Assembly (NCBI GenBank): GCA_937880065.1
Contig: CALFMA010000045.1
Span: 1 to 5,367, forward strand
Length of the DNA stretch: 5,367 nt
Origin: an uncultured Ruminococcus sp.
Lineage (GTDB): Bacteria; Bacillota_A; Clostridia; Oscillospirales; Ruminococcaceae
Direction of reading: 5' to 3'
The position numbers were made by a program, and so were the translations under genes. The notes beneath the pieces were generated by a model. It was not told the origin of the DNA. It saw only the letters and a program-made list of their open reading frames with translations, and made no database searches. How positions within the stretch are numbered: the stretch's first letter is position 1; every line of letters starts with the position of its first letter. Below, one piece after another: positions 1 to 5,352 of this stretch.

Positions 1-99
1 ACCTCCCTTGGAGTGCGGCAGCACGCCTGCGGAAGGTTTCCTTGCAGCTGCCATACCTATCTGCTTTTTCTTTAATCAAACGGGTTTTTAGAGATGCCC
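1..99. mobile_element. Right end of a short-inverted-repeat element (partial)
   Basis: The segment ends in GTTTTTAGAGATGCCC at 84-99, followed directly by TA. The reverse complement of nearly the same sequence, preceded by TA, opens a second element at 5353 near the other window edge (one A fewer in its A-run). Two matching ends in opposite orientation, each next to a TA dinucleotide, are what is expected of terminal inverted repeats of an insertion sequence or MITE with TA target duplication. The interior (1-83) holds no convincing gene: plus frame 1 is open for only 24 codons, to a TAA at 73-75. No transposase is visible, so the element type is unknown. Alternative: an interspersed repeat that is not mobile. 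Confidence 0.4.
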
Positions 100-114
100 T
101 ATAGAGATGCCCTA
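89..114. repeat. Tandem 13-bp repeat of the element terminus
   Basis: TAGAGATGCCCTA occurs twice with no gap, at 89-101 and 102-114, and once in inverted orientation at 5351-5363. The second left copy has no element body of its own here. It may be a solo terminal repeat left by an imprecise excision or by a nested insertion. Confidence 0.7.
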
Positions 115-121
115 AAGAATT

Positions 122-151
122 AACACCGCACGGTATGAACTGTGCGGTGTT
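122..151 (-). terminator. Stem-loop terminator after the GH9 gene
   Basis: AACACCGCAC at 122-131 pairs perfectly with GTGCGGTGTT at 142-151 around a 10-base loop. It lies about 20 bases past the stop codon of the leftward GH9 gene. Read on the minus strand, the stem is followed by TTAATTCTTT, a weak U-tract; on the plus strand it is followed by TT and then G. It should end the GH9 transcript and may work weakly in both directions. Confidence 0.7.
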
Positions 152-172
152 TTGACTTATTAGGTAAAAATA

Positions 173-1942
173 TTACTGTGTTAAAGGGAGGTCATTTACT
201 GAAATCATACCTGCATCGACTTTCTGAATTGTAAGTCCGTCGTCGGGAGTTATACCTGACTGACCGTTTACATCGGCATTTATTTTACCTTCTTCTGAAA
301 GAGTGTAATTGTCGGAATTGCAGATATACTGGAAAATAGCAGCAGCGTCGGCAATTGTAACTTTTCCGTCGCAGTTTGCGTCACCGTAAAGAATATCCGC
401 TGGAGGATTGCTTGGAGGAGGGTTGTCCTCGGGAGGGGTAACTGTTTCGTCAGCAAATTTAAAATCTGCATTGATTTCAGCTGCGGAATTCTTTATAGCG
501 TCAAATGTAGTTGCATCACCGCCGAAAAGGTTAGCTGCACAAGCACTTGCAATTGCAAAACAGCCGTTGTAGTCCAATGCCCCCTCGGTATACTGGTATC
601 TGTCGGCGTGGTCCTCGTAGCCGTTAGCGTCAATACCGCCTACGAGCATACCGTAGTTTGTGTATTTAGCCGCAGGGTTCTGTGCCGAGGTTATGCCGTC
701 ACCGCCCGGGTTAGCCGCACGGTGGTGGATATGAACAGGCCACTTATCGCCAAATCCCAAAAGGAAGCTGTAGCCGAGGTTGTTATCGCCGAGAATGTAG
801 TCCAGCTGCCATTTTGCACCCTGTGCGTACTCGCTGTTGGGGTCGCCGTCGGCAACGGTGTAAGCGTCCATCTGAATAGCACAGTTTATACGTGAAGTAC
901 CCCAGCCGTTGGTGTTGTATGTGCCGACCTTCATACCGTTCTGACCTTGAATTTCAACTATAAGTTCATCTCTGAAAGCAGAATCTCCTGTTGCCTTGTA
1001 CATAAGGGTTGCATATCCCTGCCAAACCTTATCCCAAGAGTAAACCCAGCCGTCATACTGTGAGCCGCCGTAGTCCTTATTTTTGGGAACTCTTGTCGGC
1101 TTATCGCCTTCGCCCACAATCCACAGCCAAGCCTGAGCGATAGCTTCCTCGTCCTGATACTGTGCATCTGTGCTGTAAAATCCGCCGATACCGCCTGTGT
1201 TGTTTCCAACGTGCTTTGTGCCGAATTCAAGGAGGGCTTTTGCATATTTAGCACATTTTGCGGAATATTCGGGGTCGGAGTCCTTGAATACATAAGCAGC
1301 CGCACCAAGACCTGCCGCCATTTCGCAGCTTACAGAGGAGTTGTTATCGTTGGCAGTCAGCCAGAAAATAGGTCTTTCGTATGTCTGCACTTCGGGAGAT
1401 GACCAGAATGAGTGGTCTGTGCCGCCGTCAGCAATGGTGTGAGCAACAGCTACGACTTTTCCCGAATCATCGAGGAAAGTTGTTTTCATAAGGTAGTCAG
1501 CACCCCAACGCATTTCGTATTCCAGGTGGTCACGGCAGCCTGCCTTTTCGTAAATTCCCGGATTGATATAGTCGGAAATACCAAGGCTTGACAGGGCGAA
1601 ACCGATAGTGAGGTTGAATTTGATGTGGTCGCCTGCATCGTGCCAACCGCCTGAAACGTCAACTTTTCCGTCACCGTCAGGGTCAACGAAAGCCTTTGCA
1701 GAGCCGTCTAAATCGCCTACAGAAGCTTCTGCATCGTAGGTGTGGCAGTCGCCACGCCAAGTGAGTGGACCGCCTGTAATTCCCGAACCGCAAGCGTTGG
1801 AATCGAAGAAATACAGGGACATAGCCAATGCCTCCATATAGTTGTGGTCAGCTGCTGATGTGTTCAGAGCCGCCATGGGGATTGATGATACCGCTATAGC
1901 AGCAGAGGCAGCTGCGGCAGCGATTTTCTTTGTTAACTTCAT
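173..1942 (-). CDS. Secreted GH9 cellulase with C-terminal dockerin
   Basis: A glycoside hydrolase family 9 enzyme, expected to cut beta-1,4-glucan (cellulose) outside the cell by the inverting mechanism, as a cellulosome subunit. Residues 1 to about 31 form a signal peptide (MKLTKK, then an Ala-rich core, likely cleavage after NTSAA). The catalytic domain spans about 33-475: it opens with YMEALAMSLYFF and WRGDCHTYD, and GGWHDAGDH carries the two family aspartates D102 and D105. VHIHHRAANPGG carries the substrate-binding H406/H407/R408, and TEGALDYNG carries the likely acid E453. A Pro-rich linker (about 500-515) leads to a dockerin (about 519-581) with two calcium loops, starting at D521 and D557; Q561 sits at a loop position that is usually Asp or Asn. 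There is no CBM3c or Ig-like module, so it is a minimal catalytic-domain-plus-dockerin type. The ATG start is supported by AAAGGA at 1952-1957, nine bases upstream. It is transcribed divergently from the radical SAM gene. Endo versus processive action cannot be read from this sequence. Confidence 0.96.
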   Translation of the reverse strand: MKLTKKIAAAAASAAIAVSSIPMAALNTSAADHNYMEALAMSLYFFDSNACGSGITGGPLTWRGDCHTYDAEASVGDLDGSAKAFVDPDGDGKVDVSGGWHDAGDHIKFNLTIGFALSSLGISDYINPGIYEKAGCRDHLEYEMRWGADYLMKTTFLDDSGKVVAVAHTIADGGTDHSFWSSPEVQTYERPIFWLTANDNNSSVSCEMAAGLGAAAYVFKDSDPEYSAKCAKYAKALLEFGTKHVGNNTGGIGGFYSTDAQYQDEEAIAQAWLWIVGEGDKPTRVPKNKDYGGSQYDGWVYSWDKVWQGYATLMYKATGDSAFRDELIVEIQGQNGMKVGTYNTNGWGTSRINCAIQMDAYTVADGDPNSEYAQGAKWQLDYILGDNNLGYSFLLGFGDKWPVHIHHRAANPGGDGITSAQNPAAKYTNYGMLVGGIDANGYEDHADRYQYTEGALDYNGCFAIASACAANLFGGDATTFDAIKNSAAEINADFKFADETVTPPEDNPPPSNPPADILYGDANCDGKVTIADAAAIFQYICNSDNYTLSEEGKINADVNGQSGITPDDGLTIQKVDAGMISVNDLPLTQ

Positions 1943-1992
1943 TGTAAATCATCCTTTCATAAGAATAGTTGTTATCCCTCCATTGTAATTTT

Positions 1993-2001
1993 ATTATAGC
2001 A
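1993..2001 (-). promoter_or_regulatory. Extended -10 promoter of the GH9 gene
   Basis: On the minus strand the sequence reads TGCTATAAT: a perfect -10 hexamer (1993-1998) with the extended TGn motif. No good -35 lies 16-18 bases upstream (CACAAA-like at 17), which fits an extended -10 promoter. It predicts a leader of about 45 bases ahead of the ATG. A TTTTCACACAAAA stretch just upstream resembles the TTCACACA ends of the tandem repeat at 2204-2257. Confidence 0.6.
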
Positions 2002-2112
2002 CAAAATTGAATGTTTTGTGTGAAAATTTTATGTATTTAGTAGATTTGACGATGTTTTCGGCGTATTAATCAATTAAGACTGCCTGTTATTGTGCATATT
2101 TACAGTAAAATA

Positions 2113-2138
2113 GTTATAAGTTAGCATATACTTACAAC
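2113..2138. repeat. Imperfect palindrome, candidate operator
   Basis: GTTATAAGT (2113-2121) and ACTTACAAC (2130-2138) are inverted copies with one mismatch in nine, separated by eight bases. The size and symmetry fit a binding site for a dimeric regulator, between the divergent GH9 and radical SAM genes. It is about 110-120 bases behind the GH9 -10 and about 185 bases before the radical SAM -35, so its target promoter is not obvious. Confidence 0.4.
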
Positions 2139-2189
2139 TTTCAAAAAATTTTTTCAATTTTACTGCGATAATTGAGGGGGTAAAGTTGT
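2134..2189. repeat. Nested inverted repeats in the divergent spacer
   Basis: ACAACTTT (2134-2141) is matched perfectly by AAAGTTGT (2182-2189), and inside them TCAATT (2154-2159) is matched by AATTGA (2170-2175). The outer left arm shares ACAAC with the right arm of the palindrome at 2113-2138, so in RNA the two foldings would exclude each other. No promoter that would transcribe the region is evident, so a regulatory role is uncertain. Confidence 0.35.
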
Positions 2190-2203
2190 TTAATATATAT
2201 AGG

Positions 2204-2257
2204 ACATATAGAAAGCAAATTAATCACACAACATATAGAAAGCAAATTATTCACACA
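2204..2257. repeat. Two tandem 27-bp direct repeats
   Basis: Two adjacent 27-base units (2204-2230 and 2231-2257) start ACATATAGAAAGCAAATTA and end TCACACA, differing at a single base (position 20, A versus T). They lie in the divergent spacer about 66 bases before the -35 of the radical SAM gene. Near-identical abutting repeats in this position look like paired binding sites for an activator or response regulator. A simple recent duplication is the alternative. Confidence 0.75.
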
Positions 2258-2322
2258 CCGTGTTCCGTCATAATGTGCAAATCTGAGCCGAATTTTCGTG
2301 CAATGTTAATATACGCAGATTA

Positions 2323-2351
2323 TTGAAATACAGAGTAATATATGTTATAAT
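2323..2351 (+). promoter_or_regulatory. Housekeeping-type promoter of the radical SAM gene
   Basis: TTGAAA (2323-2328), a 17-base spacer and TATAAT (2346-2351), with TGT just before the -10 giving an extended -10. Transcription should start near 2358, giving a leader of about 30 bases that contains the ribosome binding site at 2376-2381. Confidence 0.8.
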
Positions 2352-2375
2352 ATGAGTGAATATAAGTATTTTATC

Positions 2376-2392
2376 AGGAGGCGATTTTTTTG
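2376..2392 (+). promoter_or_regulatory. Consensus RBS with TTG start codon
   Basis: AGGAGG at 2376-2381 stands eight bases before the TTG at 2390-2392. There is an in-frame stop at 2363-2365, no in-frame ATG between it and the TTG, and the next in-frame Met (residue 103) lies beyond the radical SAM cysteines. The TTG is therefore the only plausible start. Confidence 0.85.
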
Positions 2393-3358
2393 GATTATAC
2401 AATAAGCATTACAAATAAATGCAATCTGAAATGCTCTTACTGCTATGAACGGCATCTCAACACCGAATACGGTAATATTACCGAGGATATAAAGCAGAAA
2501 ATTGCGGATTACATAAACGACAACAATAACGCACATACGGTCTATCTTTTCGGCGGTGAACCGCTGCTTTATAAGGATATTGTCAGATTCTACTGCGAAA
2601 ATGTCAAGGCTGTGCAATTCGTAATTACCACCAATGGAACACTTCTTGACGAGGAATTCATAAAATGGGGCATTGAACGAAATGTTATTATAAATATGTC
2701 ACATGACGGCATAAAGTGTACTGACCGTGGAGTTTCTCCTCAGCTCCTTGACGAAAAGCTGAAAATGCTGCTGAAATATCAGCCCGAAACTCTCGTTCAG
2801 CTTGTCTATACGGAGGAAACCCTCCCTCAGCTTTACGAAAATATCATCTATCTGAAAAATCAGGGAGTAAAGAAAATTTCAGCGGCTATGAACGCTTTTA
2901 CAAATCCCCAAGACCCCGACAGCTTCGGTGACTTGCTAAGGGAGCAATGGCGGAAAATCGCTGAAATTGACAACCTTTTCATGTATGAGCTGGAGGTAAA
3001 AAAGAAAAATATTAGGGAAAATATCAAGGGTACCTGCGAAATATGCAAAAAGAAAGTTTTCATCAATTGGGACGGAAATTTCTATCCTTGTGTGCAGTTC
3101 CAGAATCTTCCCGATTACCGCTGCGGTAATATTTATGTGGGAATTGAGGCTGAAAAAGCGAGAAAGGCACACCCCGACTATTCAATGGTTTCAAAGCGAT
3201 GCGACGATTGCGAGCTTGTGGATTACTGTCATAATTCATGTGCTTGCAGAAAAATGTCAACAACAGGCACAGTAACTGACATTTCCGAAGCCGCTTGCTT
3301 GGAAGAACAAGTGCTTATTTTAACGGCACTTGAAATTATTAACAAAGGGAACCTATAA
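2390..3358 (+). CDS. Radical SAM/SPASM enzyme, putative peptide maturase
   Basis: A cytoplasmic 322-residue enzyme expected to split S-adenosylmethionine at an iron-sulfur cluster and use the radical to modify a peptide or protein. The SAM cluster motif CX3CX2C is C11/C15/C18 (CNLKCSYC); GGEP (55-58) and TTNGT (80-84) are the usual SAM-binding elements. The C-terminus is a textbook SPASM domain: C219-X9-G-X4-C234, then C271-X2-C274-X5-C280-X3-C284, and C303, with extra cysteines C216, C245 and C286. SPASM domains bind auxiliary 4Fe-4S clusters and are typical of RiPP maturases and anaerobic sulfatase-maturing enzymes. The protein begins straight at the radical SAM core, so it has no N-terminal RiPP recognition domain. 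No sulfatase gene is present; the next gene encodes a secreted repeat protein that is the obvious candidate substrate. I recall a TIGRFAM-style family named 'FibroRumin system radical SAM peptide maturase' for Fibrobacter and Ruminococcus, but membership cannot be checked here. Family call firm; substrate inferred. Confidence 0.93.
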   Translation: MDYTISITNKCNLKCSYCYERHLNTEYGNITEDIKQKIADYINDNNNAHTVYLFGGEPLLYKDIVRFYCENVKAVQFVITTNGTLLDEEFIKWGIERNVIINMSHDGIKCTDRGVSPQLLDEKLKMLLKYQPETLVQLVYTEETLPQLYENIIYLKNQGVKKISAAMNAFTNPQDPDSFGDLLREQWRKIAEIDNLFMYELEVKKKNIRENIKGTCEICKKKVFINWDGNFYPCVQFQNLPDYRCGNIYVGIEAEKARKAHPDYSMVSKRCDDCELVDYCHNSCACRKMSTTGTVTDISEAACLEEQVLILTALEIINKGNL

Positions 3359-3691
3359 AAACCTCCCTCACAGCTTGATTGCTTCACCAACCAAAGACAG
3401 CAGTCAAATACTTGCCGAAAAGCCAAACTATCTGCGTTACAAATCTTGACATACGACGGTATGCCTGCGATTTGTGCCTTGATATTTTGTCTTTTTGCCT
3501 GCGTCTTTTCCGCCGTCTTTAATTGGCGAAGCAATGCTTCCTATGACATATATCATTTACTGCGTTGACAACCCTTGCAATACACAAAGTATTACTGCGG
3601 TTTGCCGCCTTGTAACTGATATTTGTCATATACGAAATTTCGCTTGTGTTCCGGTTTCTATAGAACCCCTAGAAAATGGAGGTAATTAATC
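3359..3691. other. Gene-free 333-base spacer with hairpins
   Basis: I see no convincing gene here. At 3439-3475 there is a two-part hairpin: ACAAATC pairs with GATTTGT, and CATAC pairs with GTATG around GACG. A smaller one is GAAGC-AAT-GCTTC at 3528-3540. There is no U-tract terminator after the radical SAM gene. TTGACA occurs at 3446 and 3565, but neither has a good -10 at the right distance, so the downstream gene may depend on read-through from the radical SAM promoter. The composition (GC-richer blocks, weak ORFs on both strands) suggests a degenerate interspersed element. The ribosome binding site of the next gene (GGAGG, 3678-3682) closes the region. Confidence 0.5.
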
Positions 3692-5095
3692 ATGAGAAAA
3701 TTCACAAAAGAAATTGCAACGCTTTTAGCTGCCGTTTCGGTAAGCGCATCTGCAAATATGGCATCTGCACCTGCTGAAAATGCCAATGCTGCTTCGAATA
3801 ACAGCACATCAATGTCTGTACTTGATTCTACAATTGGAACTGTGGTTTCAACAGCTGCAACTACTACAAAAGTTACAACTCGATTGTCACCAGCTCCGGG
3901 TTCAACATTGCCCCCCGACGAAGGTGTAGCAATGCCCCCCGATGAAGACGTAACATTCCCCCCCGAAGATGGCGTAGCAATGCCCCCCGATGAGTACACT
4001 ACAACAACTAGAGCAACTACAACTACTACAATCGGAACTCAGACTTCAAAATTGACAACAACTACTACAACTACTACAACCACTACAGTTGGAACTGAGG
4101 TTTCAAAATTGACAACAACAACTACAACAACTACTATTCCGCCCCTTATGGGAACAATAGTATCAACACAGCCTGTTTCAACAACTCCTGCTATTTCAAC
4201 AACTCCTGTTATGTCCCCCGGAGAAGACATTGAACTTTATACTGAAGATTTGAATGTTGGAACTGAAACAGACGACAATGGCGAAACTTATACTTACTTT
4301 GAATTTGATCCGAATAATGCGGATTTTGTAACTTTCAGTTTTACCAAAAAGGGAGATACTATACCATTTACATTTAACTTAATCATCCCAACACCTTACG
4401 GACCCGTAGTAAAGGAATACCCTGAATATATTTCAGGCGGAGAGTTAGAAATAGGAATAACTGTTCCTGCTGCTTATCACGGCGGTATTATCAGGGCTGA
4501 ATATTATGATAGCCGTGTAAATATTGATAAAGTCGTTTTCAGCAAATTCGAAGATCCTGATACTACAATTCCACCACTTGAAGGAGATATGATGCCTTCT
4601 GACGAGGAAACTACCACAACAACTACAGTTCCACCTCTTGCAGGAGTGCCGCTGCCTCCCGATGAGTATACAACAACTACTACAATTCCGCCCCTTATGG
4701 GAACAGAAATGCCAACCTCTACAACAACCACACAAACATATATAGCAGGCGGTATGATGCCCTCCGACGAGGAAACTACCACAACAACAACTACTACAAT
4801 TCCACCTCTTATGGGAACAGAGATGCCGACAACAGTGACGACAACTATTCCGCCAATGATGGGCGATATGCAAATTCGTATCTACGGCGACGCAAATAAT
4901 GACAGTGCTGTTTCCATTGCTGATGCAGCAGCAATTCTGCAATATATCGCAAATCCCGATAAGTACCAGTTGTCAGAAAACGGAATGATGCAAGCTGACG
5001 TTGTGGGTAATGGCAACGGTATCACAGTTGATGACGCAATTGCAATTCAAAAGCTTGACGCAAAGATTATTGATGATTTTTCAGAATTAGAATAA
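3692..5095 (+). CDS. Secreted PPDE/PPLxG repeat protein with dockerin
   Basis: A 467-residue secreted protein of unknown function, probably cellulosome-bound. Residues 1 to about 26 look like a signal peptide (MRKFTK, then a rather weak core ending near ANMASA). Residues 73-102 hold four Pro-Pro-acidic motifs (PPDE at 74, 82 and 98; PPED at 90). Thr tracts fill 103-148, with an 11-Thr run at 122-132. Residues about 178-285 are beta-rich and non-repetitive, of no family I recognise. Residues 293-394 repeat PPLxG five or six times (PPLEG, PPLAG, PPLMG twice, PPMMG), several followed by MPSDEE or LPPDEY and Thr runs. A dockerin covers 398-461, with calcium loops starting at D400 and D436; the second has a one-residue insertion as in other Ruminococcus dockerins. 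There is no cysteine at all. The start is set by GGAGG nine bases upstream. Being next to a radical SAM/SPASM gene suggests it is the modified substrate; a plain Thr-linker cellulosome protein is the alternative. Confidence 0.93.
   Translation: MRKFTKEIATLLAAVSVSASANMASAPAENANAASNNSTSMSVLDSTIGTVVSTAATTTKVTTRLSPAPGSTLPPDEGVAMPPDEDVTFPPEDGVAMPPDEYTTTTRATTTTTIGTQTSKLTTTTTTTTTTTVGTEVSKLTTTTTTTTIPPLMGTIVSTQPVSTTPAISTTPVMSPGEDIELYTEDLNVGTETDDNGETYTYFEFDPNNADFVTFSFTKKGDTIPFTFNLIIPTPYGPVVKEYPEYISGGELEIGITVPAAYHGGIIRAEYYDSRVNIDKVVFSKFEDPDTTIPPLEGDMMPSDEETTTTTTVPPLAGVPLPPDEYTTTTTIPPLMGTEMPTSTTTTQTYIAGGMMPSDEETTTTTTTTIPPLMGTEMPTTVTTTIPPMMGDMQIRIYGDANNDSAVSIADAAAILQYIANPDKYQLSENGMMQADVVGNGNGITVDDAIAIQKLDAKIIDDFSELE
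3911..3988 (+). repeat. Four poly-C tracts inside the repeat gene
   Basis: C6 at 3911-3916, C6 at 3935-3940, C7 at 3958-3964 and C6 at 3983-3988 lie in under 80 bases of an otherwise AT-leaning gene. They arise because every Pro-Pro of the N-terminal block is written CCC CCC, while later repeats use CCA, CCT and CCG. Slippage in any tract would shift the frame ahead of most of the protein. Confidence 0.9.
4025..4138 (+). repeat. 57-nt (19-residue) direct repeat in the Thr-rich region
   Basis: A unit coding TTxGTxxSKL followed by a Thr run occurs twice with a 57-base period; the equivalent positions 4031 and 4088 start ATCGGAACT and GTTGGAACT. The run of ACA/ACT codons makes this a near-microsatellite, open to expansion and contraction in whole codons. 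Confidence 0.8.
4572..4866 (+). repeat. Tandem PPLxG...SDE/PDE-Thr repeat block
   Basis: The coding block for residues 294-391 consists of units PPLxG-xx(x)-MP(P/S)DE(E/Y)-Thr(n), complete or shortened. The stretch TATGATGCC...GACGAGGAAACTACC appears at 4588 and again at 4753, 165 bases (55 residues) apart with few differences. This points to duplication of a multi-unit segment. Confidence 0.8.
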
Positions 5096-5121
5096 ATAAC
5101 AAGTTGATATGTTGAAAAGCC

Positions 5122-5142
5122 GTTAGCCTTTAGCGTTTAGCT
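5122..5142. repeat. Three heptamer repeats
   Basis: GTTAGCC, TTTAGCG and TTTAGCT follow one another at 5122-5142, just past the stop codon of the repeat-protein gene. It forms no good hairpin and looks like a small interspersed repeat. No function is apparent. Confidence 0.5.
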
Positions 5143-5189
5143 ATTGGTTGGTGTGGTTTTATTCAATTCGTAATGCATAACGTAATTAT

Positions 5190-5226
5190 ATGGACGGTGG
5201 AATTTATTTCTGCCGCCATTTTTTTA
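5190..5226 (+). terminator. Rho-independent terminator of the repeat-protein gene
   Basis: ATGGACGGTGG (5190-5200) pairs with CTGCCGCCAT (5210-5219) through Watson-Crick and two G-U pairs with one bulged A. The loop is nine bases and a run of six T follows at 5220-5225. It lies about 95 bases after the stop codon and should end the rightward transcript. Confidence 0.85.
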
Positions 5227-5236
5227 GATGTTTCCT

Positions 5237-5280
5237 TGAAATATTAATTTTTAGTTCATGAAATATTAATTTTAAATTCA
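5237..5280. repeat. Two tandem 22-bp repeats, candidate operator
   Basis: Units 5237-5258 and 5259-5280 abut and share TGAAATATTAATTTT at the start and TTCA at the end, differing at two bases. Each unit begins TGAA and ends TTCA, so each is itself loosely palindromic. They end 10 bases before the -35 of the consensus promoter at 5291, the usual place for an activator or repressor site. Confidence 0.6.
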
Positions 5281-5290
5281 TATTTATTAG

Positions 5291-5319
5291 TTGACATATT
5301 TCACCATAAATGATATAAT
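5291..5319 (+). promoter_or_regulatory. Perfect-consensus outward promoter
   Basis: TTGACA (5291-5296), a 17-base spacer and TATAAT (5314-5319), with TGA before the -10. This matches the housekeeping sigma consensus at every hexamer position. Transcription would start near 5326 and leave the window to the right, entering the inverted-repeat element about 27 bases later. No start codon with a ribosome binding site follows inside the window. Confidence 0.85.
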
Positions 5320-5352
5320 TATAGAGTGAATTTTATAATTATATTAAATATA

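Noticed and set aside
608..895. Plus-strand frame of 95 codons inside the GH9 gene
   Set aside because: It lies wholly within the strongly supported catalytic domain coding sequence on the minus strand and encodes nothing recognisable.
1949..1980. Upstream GGAGGG and a three-codon mini-ORF (ATG AAA GGA TGA) in the GH9 leader
   Set aside because: The GGAGGG is about 15 bases from that ATG, too far for good initiation, and the mini-ORF overlaps the real ribosome binding site by chance composition. There is no sign of a regulatory leader peptide.
2204..2257. Tandem repeats considered as a CRISPR remnant
   Set aside because: The units abut with no spacer, there are only two, and no cas gene is present. 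The 22-bp repeats at 5237-5280 fail for the same reasons.
3229..3534. Minus-strand frame of 101 codons across the end of the radical SAM gene
   Set aside because: It overlaps 130 bases of a well-supported gene on the other strand and has no recognisable domain. The part in the spacer may be translated remnant of an interspersed repeat, not a functional gene.
3446..3595. TTGACA at 3446-3451 and 3565-3570 as promoters for the repeat-protein gene
   Set aside because: The first has GATTTG where the -10 should be. The second has only TATTAC at a 19-base spacing. Neither is good enough to annotate, though weak activity is not excluded.
3495..3689. Small 64-codon plus-strand frame with five cysteines just before the repeat-protein gene, a possible RiPP precursor next to the radical SAM enzyme
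   Set aside because: It starts with TTG without any ribosome binding site, the internal ATGs also lack one, and it runs into the ribosome binding site of the next gene. Cysteine spacing is irregular and there is no leader-like segment. It is better explained as chance reading of a degenerate spacer.
4445..4942. Minus-strand Cys-rich frame opposite the repeat protein
   Set aside because: The many Cys, Ser and Val residues are simply the antisense of ACA/ACT Thr codons and Pro codons. No ribosome binding site or homology supports it. The same applies to the Gly/Ser-repeat frame at 3658-3999.
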